The notes beneath the pieces are model-generated. The model saw only the letters and a program-made list of their open reading frames with translations. It searched no databases and was not told where the DNA came from. From an uncultured Oscillospiraceae bacterium (GTDB taxonomy: Bacteria > Bacillota > Clostridia > Oscillospirales > Oscillospiraceae): DNA of 10,204 nucleotides. Location: positions 90,635 to 100,838 of the forward strand of contig CAJTUE010000008.1 of NCBI GenBank assembly GCA_910579775.1, in the 5' to 3' direction. The position numbers were made by a program, and so were the translations under genes. Below, piece after piece: positions 1-7,723 of the stretch (positions are counted from its first letter, which is position 1; each line of letters opens with the position of its first letter).

Positions 1-166
1 CCTTGGTGGTGACGGTTTCAGACTTGGTCCCGTCGGGCTGCTCCACGGTCACCGTCTTGGAGCCGTCAGGCTTGGTCACCGTAGTCACTTTGCTGCCGTC
101 CTCGCGGGTCTCATAGGTGGTGGTCGTGCTGGGGGCGGAGGGGCGGCTGGAACTGCCGGTGGAGGT
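1..166 (-). other. Low-complexity Thr/Ser/Pro linker before the (unseen) C-terminus
   Basis: From residue 2482 the protein becomes a linker, TSTGSSSRPSAPSTTTTYET, followed by the 11-residue repeat annotated separately. In Oscillospiraceae surface proteins this linker type typically leads into two or three SLH domains that bind secondary cell-wall polymer. The SLH part is not in the window, so anchoring is inferred. Confidence 0.6.
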
Positions 167-3100
167 TTTGGGGGTCACGGTCACCCGGCAGGACGCGGAA
201 ACATTGTCCATCCGGTCAGTAGACACGGCTGTAATGGTGGCCGCGCCCTCGGCCACACCTCTGACCACGCCGTTTTGATCCACGGTAGCGATGGCCTCAT
301 TGCTGGAGGACCAAAAGAGAATGGGACTGGTAGCATCATCGGGCGTAGCAACAGCATTGAGACGCAAGGAACTGCCAACGGGCACAGAGGCGTCCTGCGG
401 CGCCACCGCAACCTGATCCACAAAGATAAACGGCTCAGCCGCCGAAAGGATCGCAGCCGTCGGCTCAGAGGTCAGGGTTCCCTCATAGCTTCCCGTGCCG
501 GTGACCCGAACCTTGATCTGCTTTCCGACCGCCTCAGCGGGGATGGTGTATTCCTGTCCGGTGGCTCCTTCGAGCTCGGTCTCCGCACCGTTTTCGTCCA
601 CCATGATCCACTGGTATTCCACCGTGGCGTTGACAGGCACAGTGTTTACCGTCAGCTTGCGGCCCACCCGCGCAGGGCCGACCATCGCAATGGTCTGGAG
701 GGTCAGGGCGCTGGCCTCGCCGGTGGCGGTAATGTCCACATTGCCCGTGACCCGCTCGCCGGGGATGGTAAGCTCGCCGCTCTCCGCGTCGTACTTATAG
801 TCGGTGTCCGCCAGCTCTTCGCCACCCACCGTTACGGTAATGCTGTCAGGCAGGGCATAGCCCCGGGCGGCGGAAATGGTGGCGGTGAAGTCTGCAAAGT
901 GGGTGGCGGTCTGGGGCGCGCCGGGAGCGGTAACACCGTTGGTCAGATGATAGACCGCAGTATAGGTCCTGGGAACTGCCGCGCCGGAGATGGTGATGTT
1001 GCAGATAACGCCGTTACGGAAGGTCACCACCATGGCGTTGGGGTCGCTTGCATCGGTACGGTAGGTAAAATCGGTGAAGGCTGCACCGGTATCGGTGTTG
1101 GTGACAGTGATCCGCACCGGCATGGCGTAACCCTCGTCAGGGGTGAGGGTGATGGTGAATTCCTCGCCATGGGTGGCGGTGTGGTTTTCCTCTGCACCCA
1201 GGCTGCAGGTGATGTGGGTAAGGTCGTGTTCAATGACGTAGGTCTTGCGCCTAAACACCGCCGAAATGGTCACGTCGGTGATGCCGTTCGGCATGGTAAA
1301 GGTGTAAAGCCCCTCGGTCGATGTGGCATCAGCCACGATCTCACTGCCATCATCCGCCGTAGCCTTTAAAGAATCAGGTTCCAGCTCATACCCCGTTTCC
1401 GGCGTCACAGTCAAACGGACCGCGTCTCCCGCGGGGATCTGGGTGCGGCCTACGGTGACCCGACCACCCTCGAAGGTCTGGGGGTTATTGACCACAACAT
1501 TCGCTGCCCCCCGCACGGCAATGGTGACGGTGCGGTGGGGGCCGGCCTCGTGGATGTCTGTCTCCGCCCGGCGGATGATGTATGTTCCCACCCCCAGGTT
1601 CTCGATCCGGGCGTTGCCAAAGGTGCCCGTCACGCCGGAGTCGTCTCCCTCCGGGGAGAAGGGCGTCCATCTCGTCTCGTCCACGGGATCGGTGGCGTTG
1701 GCTACTTTCTGATATTCATAGGCGCGGCCCAGGAACAACCCGGTGATGGCGCCGTCCTCAACTTCCTCGTCAGAGGCGTTTTCAAAAGTAGGAACCGCCT
1801 GGAGCGCAGGGCCGATGGCCTTTTTCACCGCGGCGGTGACAGCCGTGGCTTCGCCTTCATGGTATTGCCCCTTGGGGGTGACGGTGACGGCGATAAACTT
1901 GCCCACATATTCCTTGTCCATGGGAACGGTAAACTGATCCGTGTCCGCGCCGGAGATGACCGTGCCCTCGCCATCCTCAGTGTCGCTGACCGACCATGTG
2001 TAGTTCAACCCCGCCTGCTTAAACTCCGACACAATGTTGTTAACGTTGGCGGTAAGCATAGAGCCCAAACGGACCTCGCCGTCTCCATCGGCATCGATGG
2101 CTACACTGCCCTCAATGGTACGCTTGACGGTAACCGAGCAGGTGGCGGAGATATCACCGGCCTGATTGCTCACGGTAATGGTAACCATACCGGGCGCAAC
2201 GGCGGTGACCACGCCATCGCTGACCGTGGCTACAGCGGCGTTGTCAGATTCCCACACCAGCAGTTCAGGGGAATCTACAGGGGTCACCTGGGGCCGCAGG
2301 GTAACGGTATGGTCGGGATCGTTCTCATTGACGTAGATGGTGTGGGTCTCGCCCTCCCCAAAGGCCAGGGCTGTAATGGGCTTCGCGTCCAAATTCTCCA
2401 GCAGGGGGATGATAGTGGACAGCTTCACATCCGTCCAGTTTCCGTCCGCGTCCGTAACCGACGTGCCAACAGCGGTAGTACGCAGAGCCAGCTTTCTTGC
2501 AGTGTCCAAATTTACGGTAAAAGCCTCCGGAGCCGCCGCGTCCTTTGTGGAGGATAACAGCATCGCTTCCTCACCGTCCAGAATCACACGGAACTGCAGC
2601 TCAGGAGTGTTGGCCGAGCTACGCTGTGCATAGCTGACGCCCACCCGGCCGGACAGGGTGTCAAAGCCCGTGTCAGACAGGTCATACTCCACAACAGTGT
2701 TGGCACGAACACCCAGGCCCTTATGGGAATCAGAGATGATCTCGCTGCCGTTTTCCCCAATCAAGGACAGCGCGTTGTAGCCCCAGGCCCGGTCCCGGAT
2801 CGGGGTGTTGCCCACGATAGCAAACCAGCCCAGGTCGGAGAGATAAGCCGACTCCCGCACCTCCACATGTACGGTGTAGGTGGCCGTATTCCTCCCATCA
2901 GGAGAGGTGACGGTCACAGCGACCTTGTTGTAGAGCTTACCATCCTGCGTATAGAGCTTTCCACCGGCCGCGGTCTCGTTTTCGCTCTTAAAGAAGCGGC
3001 AGACCGCGCTGTTCAAGGCTCCGGTCCCATCCCCTGCGTCAGCGACGGCTTCAAAGGAGAGCCCCGCGCCTGTCTGGGCGGCGACGGCGGTCAACCCAGC

Positions 3101-6100
3101 GGTACGGTTTCCGTAGTTCACGGCGTAGTACTCGGTCACGGCGGGGTCAAAGGCGGGATAGAGCTTCATCGACCCCAGAGACAGGGCGCGCAGCTGAGCG
3201 TTGGCGTCGTTTTCCTTCACCAGCGCGAGCGAATAGTCCTTGGTGGTGACCGTGTCCTCCGCCGCAACGTGTAGCTTTACAAGAGTCACGTCCTGCGCCA
3301 GGGCGATCTTCACGTTTCCTTCCTCGTCCTTGGCCACCGGGTAGCTGTTGACCAGTACGTTGCACTTGGCCTTGTCGCTGACCGTCGCACGCAGGTCCGC
3401 GGTGTTCCCGCTCACGGTCAAGACCCCCAGGTTCGTGTCCGTGCCGCTGACGGCCACGCTCTGTCCGCCCACGGACAGGGAGGTCAGCGTTGCCGCGTCC
3501 GAACGGTGCGCCGCCTCGCCCACCGCGTAGATCCGGATGCGCTGGGCGGTGGGGTATGAGTTGCCGCCCTGAACCGGCCCCACCGCCACCAAACGCATAT
3601 GGGTGGCGGCGACAGGCTCATCCAGCGTAATGGTTTGCGTAGCCGTGGTGTTTTGCAAATTACCGCTCTTCACGGTTGTAAAATCAGCGTCGGCCGGCTG
3701 GGCAGTGGGATCGCCCAGGCAGGCAAACTGCAACTCATAGGCGTTGATAATGCAGCCATTGCTGCTGCGAGGCTGATAACTCACCGCTACGATCTCCCGC
3801 TCCTCGTCAAAGCCAGTCTGGATCCAGATGGGCTTTTCTTCAGAGGGATTCTGTCCGTTGATATTCTCGTCTGTGGCAGTGCCGTAGTTCCCGTGCCACC
3901 AATGAACAGCGTTGTCAAAGGCCCAGGCGGGGCCGCCGTCAGCGCCGGAGGCAGATTCCATCCAGGAGTTAGCCTTGGCGTTCTTCGCCAGGACAGCGGC
4001 ATTTAGTTCCTCCGTGGGAATCTCCGTCTCCAATTGATGCTTGTAAAGGGCGTCGATGTCCGCCAGAGTGAACTTGGCCCGGCGGATCCAGCAGCGGTCC
4101 ATCGTGACGTTAGATTGTGTTTGCGAAAAATCCTGGTCCCAGTGGCCGTAGGTGTCCAGCACGAAGGTACCGTCGGGGTAGACCGCCATACCTGTATAGC
4201 CCGTGTCGCCGGATTTTGTGCTGGGTGCCCAGTCATAGTCCAGACGGATACGGTACTGACCCTCGTTGCGCTCCATCAGATTCTCATAGGTGCCCACCCA
4301 GGCCATCCACTCACCGCACGTCCAATTGCCGAAACCGCCGTTGGCGGTCACGCTTTCGCAGATCATCTCCCGGAAGGTAATGACCAGCCGTCCGCTGACG
4401 GGGTCGTAGAGCGCCTTGTGCCGCTCGCCATACAGCGCGCCCTGCATCTCCACCGGCTTGCTCCAGGTCTCTCCCTCGTCATCCGACCAGAACATCACCG
4501 ACATGCAGTTGTGGGCCTGAGTGCGGGCCAGAGCCATGATCCGGTTGCCGTCAGGGGAGCGGAACATTCCCACCTCGCAGATCTGCTTGGCCTTTTCCAC
4601 AGAATCGTATTCTTGCAGATAACGTTCCGGCGCGGACCATTGCATATTGCCCTGCTCGTCAAAGGTCAGATAAGTCTTGTAGTTGTTGTAGCCCAAGTCG
4701 TGGCAAACACCCATCCACTTGTCGATGAAATTACCGTTTTGATCCTTGAGCTGCACAAGGCTCGCCATTGCCACGACAGAGTATAAGCCGGAATCCCGCT
4801 GATACTGCGTGTACTCGCTCCAGTGGATGCCGTCATCACTGATAGAGACGTCCCAACCGCCAGAAGCGCTGGCGCCTACATTGTGGTGCCATTGGGGCCG
4901 TCCCGCAATCAGAACATACTTCACACTGCCGTCGGTAAAGTTGAGGCGGTACATGGTGGGAGTCTCCAGAGAGTTTTCCCAGCTCGCCGGGGTGTCTTTA
5001 ATCTGTTCCCAGCTCTCTCCCCGGTTGTCGCTCTTCATTAGGAGCAGCGGCCCGCAGCCGTGCCCCTGAGGAAATGCGGTGACAAGTGTACCGTCGGTGA
5101 GGGTGATCGTATCGGGCTGGCCATAATACTGCTTGGAGGCGTCCAGAATAGGGCCGTACACATCCCCCTGGTACTGCTCGGGCAGGTTCACCAGCGGCAC
5201 GTCCTGGGGCTGGAGGTTCAGCTTCTTGGTATCTCCGGTGGCAAGCCGCTCCTCATACTCCGCCGTAAGGGTGACGATTCCCTGCCGCAACGCTTTCATA
5301 TCGTTGGCCAAGGCGGTTTTGCCCGCGTCAGTGAGATAATAGCCCGAAGAATCATAGGTGGGTCTGACCGTGGCCGCCAGAGTGGCCACCGCGCTCTCCA
5401 TGGCGGGGCAGTTTCCCTTGATAATCATGAGCTTGTTCACGTCCCGCACGCCTTGGGCCATCTTCTCCAAACGGAGGCTGGAGTGAATGACAGGATTCTG
5501 GGCCGTCTTCTCATCGGGGAAGATGAGGAAGCAGTCCCCGGCCTCAAACTTGGCGTGGGAGGTGTCCCGCAAGGGATCGGCCACCCAGGAATCATAGGCC
5601 CAGCGCAAAAAGCCCGTTCCGCCTACGGAGTAGGAGTAGAGCATGGTCCAATAACTCTCGCCGGGGGCGCTGAGGGAAAAATTTCCGGGCTTGTGACCGG
5701 TGCAGGAGTAAACGGTGGTGCGCAGCCCCGTCTCCTTCCGCGCGGCCAACATACTGTCAAAGTTGCTGCGACTACCTTTAATCGCCATGGATCCTACGTT
5801 CAGATCATCGATGCGAATGGCAAGAGCTTGATGGCTGGCGTCCATGGAGTCCATGGCTCCCGCTTTTTTGAAGGACTTGCCGTCGGTCCCCTTTACGCTC
5901 TCAATCAGGGTCAGCGCCGCGTCGTCGATCCCCCGCTCGTCGATGCCGATGTAGGTCCGTTCCTTCCAGCCGTTGGCCTCCATATGGGCCATCAGATTGG
6001 TGAGGAAGGCCGTCCAGCCCTCGTTCCAGGCGGCGGTGTCGCTCTTGCTGATGACCTGCTTGGCCCCGCTGTTGTCCAGATAGCGGATCTCGTTGGTCCA

Positions 6101-7609
6101 TGGAGCCGTGCTGTAGCACACGATCTTGTCTCCAATACCGATCTCATCGATGTTAAAACGGATCCAAGCGTCGAAGTCGGTGTAGTCAAAGACCCACTCC
6201 CCCGCCGCGTTTTTGCTCCACGCCACCATGCTGGGGATATGGACCTCATTTTGGCTGTAAGTCTGCCGCGCCCATGCGTCCTCGGCAATGGTGGTGGTAA
6301 TAGCGTGTCCGCCGATGTCCCGATACTTCTCCATGATGGGCTTCAAAATGGCAAAATGCTCCTGGGAGAAAGGCGTAACATCGTAGTATTCTGCAGAGGC
6401 GTAGGGATTCTGCCACAGCTCGATGTCAAAGCCGTCCTTAAATTCCGTAGCATTAGGAAGGACGGGGGAAGCTACGTTAAGGGTGTACGTAAAGGTGAGC
6501 TTTTGGGCGTCGGTCAGACCGCTCGCCGTCACGGTAACTTCACCCTGATATGTACCTGGCTCGGCATCCTTGGGAACGTTGACCGTGACCCAAAGGCCCT
6601 GCACCTTCCCCGCCTCCATGTTCACAGGTGCGTCGCCCATGAGCACCTCGGCAGCGTCCTTGCGGCTGCCCTCCGGCACGGCCACACCGTGGGAGTCTCC
6701 CCAGCCGTTCATCCCAGTATACGCCTGCACTACTTTTATAAAGGAAAGATCTACGTTTTCAGCGGCAATGGTGTTGCCGTTGCCGTCGGAGAAGGCCCCA
6801 GCGGTGGCAACGACGCCTGTCTGAGCGGTTTTCCCCGTTGCCAGGAATATCTGGGATATGGCGGCATCGTTGCGCCACGCGTTCAGGGTCGCGCTCTTGG
6901 CATCCGCGGCCAAAGCAGCGCTAAAATTTGCCTGGACATACTGAAGGTCGTCGTCCACAATGGCGCCGTACAGCGGCTCGGTGAGATCTTCAAGGTCAGG
7001 CGGCGCGTCAGGGTCCACCACGGCGGCAGCGATGGTGAACATCCCGCTCTCTCCAGTGCTTACCACGGCAAACTTGGTGGGAGTGGTAGTAAGGTTTATC
7101 TGGTTGTAGCTACCCACCGTGACGGAGCCGATGTCCAGATACTTGCTGTTATCCACGCTCTGGATGGTGTACCAGCCGCTTTCATCCACAGTCAGCCGGA
7201 ACATATGGTTGGTCTTGTGTTCCAGGCAGCCGTTGGTAAGGGTGTAGGGATCCCCGGGCACGGCATCCTCCCCGCAGGAATCCGTAGCTGCCGCTTGGGC
7301 ATACATCTTCCTGTATTTGTTAGTGGAGCCGACCGGCTCCGTGTCCCCGATGATATAGATACCACCGCTCTCAATTTCGGTAGCCGCACTGCCCGAAACA
7401 GCGTCTTGGTCCACTAGCTTATAGAGCTTGAGCGCATGGGACTCCGTACCCACGCCCCACTTGCCGTGGTTGCTGACATAGACCCACATGTTGCCCGTGG
7501 GCAGAGCGGGTCCGTTTTCCCCTGCGGCCAGCACAGTGACAGGCAGCAAGCCAAACATCAAAATTGTTGCCAACAGCAGTGCCATACAGCGTTTGGTGGT
7601 GTGTTTCAT
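1..7609 (-). CDS. Giant secreted GH123 / sialidase-like multidomain surface glycosidase (3' end outside window)
   Basis: An uninterrupted frame of 2536 codons runs off the left edge, so the C-terminus is missing. I translated it through without a stop or frameshift. Order of modules by residue: signal peptide 1-28; beta-trefoil-like region 40-195; GH123 N-terminal beta-sandwich 205-385; GH123/DUF4091 catalytic domain 386-735; helical linker 736-804; sialidase-like propeller 805-1190; F5/8C-type module 1200-1365; two cadherin-like sandwiches 1369-1585; NPCBM 1586-1735; Big_2, Ig-like and InlB-like repeats 1740-2481; Thr/Ser/Pro linker with DGSK repeats to the edge. The family knowledge points to an extracellular exo-glycosidase acting on host GalNAc/sialic-acid glycans, held at the cell surface, probably by SLH domains beyond position 1 (inferred from the linker type). 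ATG at 7609 is chosen because GGAGGG at 7624-7619 sits about 9 nt upstream; an in-frame ATG at 7618 touches that site and is less likely. The gene has its own promoter and leader, so it is probably monocistronic. Architecture is confident; substrate is not. Confidence 0.93.
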   Translation of the reverse strand, partial: MKHTTKRCMALLLATILMFGLLPVTVLAAGENGPALPTGNMWVYVSNHGKWGVGTESHALKLYKLVDQDAVSGSAATEIESGGIYIIGDTEPVGSTNKYRKMYAQAAATDSCGEDAVPGDPYTLTNGCLEHKTNHMFRLTVDESGWYTIQSVDNSKYLDIGSVTVGSYNQINLTTTPTKFAVVSTGESGMFTIAAAVVDPDAPPDLEDLTEPLYGAIVDDDLQYVQANFSAALAADAKSATLNAWRNDAAISQIFLATGKTAQTGVVATAGAFSDGNGNTIAAENVDLSFIKVVQAYTGMNGWGDSHGVAVPEGSRKDAAEVLMGDAPVNMEAGKVQGLWVTVNVPKDAEPGTYQGEVTVTASGLTDAQKLTFTYTLNVASPVLPNATEFKDGFDIELWQNPYASAEYYDVTPFSQEHFAILKPIMEKYRDIGGHAITTTIAEDAWARQTYSQNEVHIPSMVAWSKNAAGEWVFDYTDFDAWIRFNIDEIGIGDKIVCYSTAPWTNEIRYLDNSGAKQVISKSDTAAWNEGWTAFLTNLMAHMEANGWKERTYIGIDERGIDDAALTLIESVKGTDGKSFKKAGAMDSMDASHQALAIRIDDLNVGSMAIKGSRSNFDSMLAARKETGLRTTVYSCTGHKPGNFSLSAPGESYWTMLYSYSVGGTGFLRWAYDSWVADPLRDTSHAKFEAGDCFLIFPDEKTAQNPVIHSSLRLEKMAQGVRDVNKLMIIKGNCPAMESAVATLAATVRPTYDSSGYYLTDAGKTALANDMKALRQGIVTLTAEYEERLATGDTKKLNLQPQDVPLVNLPEQYQGDVYGPILDASKQYYGQPDTITLTDGTLVTAFPQGHGCGPLLLMKSDNRGESWEQIKDTPASWENSLETPTMYRLNFTDGSVKYVLIAGRPQWHHNVGASASGGWDVSISDDGIHWSEYTQYQRDSGLYSVVAMASLVQLKDQNGNFIDKWMGVCHDLGYNNYKTYLTFDEQGNMQWSAPERYLQEYDSVEKAKQICEVGMFRSPDGNRIMALARTQAHNCMSVMFWSDDEGETWSKPVEMQGALYGERHKALYDPVSGRLVITFREMICESVTANGGFGNWTCGEWMAWVGTYENLMERNEGQYRIRLDYDWAPSTKSGDTGYTGMAVYPDGTFVLDTYGHWDQDFSQTQSNVTMDRCWIRRAKFTLADIDALYKHQLETEIPTEELNAAVLAKNAKANSWMESASGADGGPAWAFDNAVHWWHGNYGTATDENINGQNPSEEKPIWIQTGFDEEREIVAVSYQPRSSNGCIINAYELQFACLGDPTAQPADADFTTVKSGNLQNTTATQTITLDEPVAATHMRLVAVGPVQGGNSYPTAQRIRIYAVGEAAHRSDAATLTSLSVGGQSVAVSGTDTNLGVLTVSGNTADLRATVSDKAKCNVLVNSYPVAKDEEGNVKIALAQDVTLVKLHVAAEDTVTTKDYSLALVKENDANAQLRALSLGSMKLYPAFDPAVTEYYAVNYGNRTAGLTAVAAQTGAGLSFEAVADAGDGTGALNSAVCRFFKSENETAAGGKLYTQDGKLYNKVAVTVTSPDGRNTATYTVHVEVRESAYLSDLGWFAIVGNTPIRDRAWGYNALSLIGENGSEIISDSHKGLGVRANTVVEYDLSDTGFDTLSGRVGVSYAQRSSANTPELQFRVILDGEEAMLLSSTKDAAAPEAFTVNLDTARKLALRTTAVGTSVTDADGNWTDVKLSTIIPLLENLDAKPITALAFGEGETHTIYVNENDPDHTVTLRPQVTPVDSPELLVWESDNAAVATVSDGVVTAVAPGMVTITVSNQAGDISATCSVTVKRTIEGSVAIDADGDGEVRLGSMLTANVNNIVSEFKQAGLNYTWSVSDTEDGEGTVISGADTDQFTVPMDKEYVGKFIAVTVTPKGQYHEGEATAVTAAVKKAIGPALQAVPTFENASDEEVEDGAITGLFLGRAYEYQKVANATDPVDETRWTPFSPEGDDSGVTGTFGNARIENLGVGTYIIRRAETDIHEAGPHRTVTIAVRGAANVVVNNPQTFEGGRVTVGRTQIPAGDAVRLTVTPETGYELEPDSLKATADDGSEIVADATSTEGLYTFTMPNGITDVTISAVFRRKTYVIEHDLTHITCSLGAEENHTATHGEEFTITLTPDEGYAMPVRITVTNTDTGAAFTDFTYRTDASDPNAMVVTFRNGVICNITISGAAVPRTYTAVYHLTNGVTAPGAPQTATHFADFTATISAARGYALPDSITVTVGGEELADTDYKYDAESGELTIPGERVTGNVDITATGEASALTLQTIAMVGPARVGRKLTVNTVPVNATVEYQWIMVDENGAETELEGATGQEYTIPAEAVGKQIKVRVTGTGSYEGTLTSEPTAAILSAAEPFIFVDQVAVAPQDASVPVGSSLRLNAVATPDDATSPILFWSSSNEAIATVDQNGVVRGVAEGAATITAVSTDRMDNVSASCRVTVTPKTSTGSSSRPSAPSTTTTYETREDGSKVTTVTKPDGSKTVTVEQPDGTKSETVTTK
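8..106 (-). repeat. Three 33-bp (11-residue) tandem repeats, DGSK type
   Basis: Residues 2502-2534 read as three 11-residue units: REDGSKVTTVT, KPDGSKTVTVE and QPDGTKSETVT, at nt 106-74, 73-41 and 40-8. A fourth unit may start at residue 2535 and continue past the left edge. The DNA units are degenerate, so selection is for the protein pattern. This is an extended, charged/Thr-rich wall-spanning linker. Confidence 0.8.
167..2392 (-). other. Surface stalk: Big_2, Ig-like, YDX-like and InlB-like repeats
   Basis: Residues about 1740-2481 form an array of small beta domains. Big_2 no. 1 (1740-1829) reads LLVWESDNAAVATVSDGVVTAVAPG; Big_2 no. 2 (2397-2481) reads ILFWSSSNEAIATVDQNGVVRGVAEG. Ig-like domains at 1831-1930 and 2300-2396 share the 'Y.W....I.GA....f.ip...vGK.I.V.VT..g.Y.G' pattern (LNYTWSVSD; VEYQWIMVDE). 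Between them are a YDX-like region with AITGLFLGRAYEYQ near 1945-1960 and three InlB-like 'GY.l....i.v....g.....Y.f' units, about 2040-2125, 2126-2210 and 2211-2299. Such stalks lift catalytic domains off the peptidoglycan. Unit borders are approximate. Confidence 0.75.
2405..2854 (-). other. NPCBM-type carbohydrate-binding module
   Basis: Residues about 1586-1735. The NPCBM signature is easy to follow: AYLSDLGWFAIVGNTPIRDR (start), HKGLGVRANTVVEYDLS (the family's 'kGlGvHapS.i.YdLs'), GRVGVSYAQR, FRVILDGEEAMLLSS, and DADGNWTDVKL at the end (the family's 'DHadWadakl'). The normally conserved His of GVHA is Arg here. NPCBM domains accompany glycoside hydrolases of gut Firmicutes and bind galactose-type sugars in characterised members. 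Confidence 0.8.
2855..3505 (-). other. Two cadherin-like beta-sandwich domains
   Basis: Residues about 1369-1585. The first begins ATLTSLSVGGQSVAV and ends KDYSLALVKEND. The second begins AQLRALSLGSMKLYPAFDP with AVTEYYAVNYGN and ends RNTATYTVHVEVRE. The second clearly follows the PF12733 pattern 'L.sL.l..g.l.p.Fdp..t.Yt..v' and 'g....Yti.v'. They act as rigid spacers between the two carbohydrate-binding modules. Confidence 0.65.
3515..4012 (-). other. F5/8 type C (discoidin/CBM32-like) carbohydrate-binding module
   Basis: Residues about 1200-1365. The module starts with AKANSWMESASG..PAWAFDNAVHWWHGNYG, the usual 'dg....aiDgn..t.Whs' opening. It then has PIWIQTGFDEEREIVAVSYQPR, the usual 'yI.idlg....i..v.y.pR' strand pair, and it ends TATQTITLDEPVAATHMRL..IRIYAVG. 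It follows the propeller directly, so it probably holds the enzyme on its glycan target. Ligand cannot be told from sequence alone. Confidence 0.72.
4040..5197 (-). other. Sialidase-like six-bladed beta-propeller (BNR/Asp-box) domain
   Basis: Residues about 805-1190. Three Asp-boxes (S-x-D-x-G-x-x-W) can be read: SDNRGESW 860-867, ISDDGIHW 923-930 and SDDEGETW 1042-1049. These mark the blade turns of sialidase-type propellers. Further landmarks are GERHKALYDP (R1063), LVITFREM (R1080) and EGQYRIRLDYDW, a set I associate from memory with BNR_2 'exo-sialidase' proteins of Planctomycetes and Bacteroidetes. The canonical GH33 N-terminal FRIP arginine motif is absent; the equivalent place reads YYGQPDTI (about residues 826-833). 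The domain may therefore be a non-GH33 sialidase (for example a GH181-like type) or cleave something else. Fold is confident, activity is not. Confidence 0.7.
5405..6454 (-). other. GH123/DUF4091 catalytic (beta/alpha)8 domain
   Basis: Residues about 386-735. GH123 enzymes are exo-beta-N-acetylgalactosaminidases that use substrate-assisted catalysis, with adjacent Asp and Glu: Asp stabilises the acetamido intermediate and Glu is the acid/base. Here the pair is visible as D557-E558 in YIGIDERGIDD (nt 5941-5936). The later family signature is also present: FLRWAYDSW at residues 667-675 and GDCFLIFPDE from residue 691, followed by SLRLEKMAQGVRDVNKL, matching the GH123/DUF4091 pattern of 'W.y..W', 'GDgfl.YPg' and the terminal helix. 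The domain is full length with no missing key residue that I can see. Some DUF4091 proteins have other or unknown specificities, so GalNAc preference is inferred from the family. Confidence 0.78.
6455..6997 (-). other. GH123 N-terminal beta-sandwich domain
   Basis: Residues about 205-385. The landmarks of the domain that precedes GH123 catalytic barrels are present: an early LNAWRNDAAISQIFLATG segment (the usual 'aWrnE..saQlvl' strand) and a late GLWVTVNVPKDAEPGTYQG segment, the very common 'vwvtvdvP.da.pGtY.G.v.v' ending. It is structural and packs on the barrel; no catalytic residues are expected here. Confidence 0.75.
7025..7492 (-). other. N-terminal beta-trefoil-like (possible lectin) region of the giant protein
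   Basis: Residues about 40-195 follow the signal peptide and precede the GH123 beta-sandwich. The pattern GIYIIGDT near the start and FRLTVDESGWYTIQSVDNSK later (around residues 135-155) resembles the repeat grammar of beta-trefoil or RICIN-like domains, where each repeat carries an aromatic/Gln-x-x-x core and short turns. I cannot count three clear repeats, so this is a fold guess, not a family call. If correct, it would be an extra carbohydrate-binding module close to the catalytic domain. Confidence 0.35.
7526..7609 (-). other. Sec signal peptide of the giant surface protein
   Basis: Residues 1-28 have a basic start (KHTTKR), a hydrophobic core (MALLLATILMFGLLPVTV) and an Ala-containing cleavage site, VLA followed by AGENG. 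Cleavage after A28 or A29 by type I signal peptidase is expected. There is no lipobox Cys at the right place, so this is not a lipoprotein. Confidence 0.92.
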
Positions 7610-7618
7610 CGAAATCAT

Positions 7619-7624
7619 CCCTCC
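7619..7624 (-). promoter_or_regulatory. Ribosome binding site that decides the start of the giant gene
   Basis: GGAGGG on the minus strand. There are two in-frame ATGs, at 7618 and 7609. The first abuts the site with no spacer; the second has about 9 nt between site and start, which is functional. This supports MKHTTKR as the true N-terminus. Confidence 0.8.
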
Positions 7625-7653
7625 GTTTTGCAAGCTTCGCCCAAAGGAATCGT

Positions 7654-7694
7654 TTGTTTGGCAAGGCCAAACAAGCAAAAGGCCTGCCTTTTGC
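7654..7694 (-). promoter_or_regulatory. Two adjacent perfect hairpins in the 5' leader of the giant gene
   Basis: Hairpin 1 (7694-7675) has 9-bp arms GCAAAAGGC/GCCTTTTGC around a 2-nt centre; one A-T pair extends it if 7695 and 7674 pair. Hairpin 2 (7674-7654) has 9-bp arms TTGTTTGGC/GCCAAACAA around a 3-nt loop. They abut without a gap, roughly 30-60 nt upstream of the ribosome binding site. No U-tract follows hairpin 2 (next bases ACGATTCC), so neither is a normal terminator. They may stabilise the mRNA 5' end or be a binding site for an RNA-binding or antitermination protein. I recognise no riboswitch class. Confidence 0.6.
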
Positions 7695-7723
7695 TCCTTT
7701 CTCTAGGCAATATATACGAAAGG

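Noticed and set aside
275..2557. Plus-strand open frames of 364 and 340 codons
   Set aside because: Gly/Arg/His-rich shadows of the Big_2/Ig stalk; no recognisable motifs and overlapping a clear coding frame.
5060..7417. A 785-codon open frame on the plus strand
   Set aside because: It lies exactly opposite the GH123/propeller coding sequence, has no domain-like sequence, no ribosome binding site or promoter, and a His/Gly/Arg-rich composition typical of the antisense of GC3-biased genes.
7654..7694. Leader hairpins as an intrinsic terminator or attenuator
   Set aside because: No run of T follows either hairpin on the minus strand, so termination is unlikely; kept as structured leader only.
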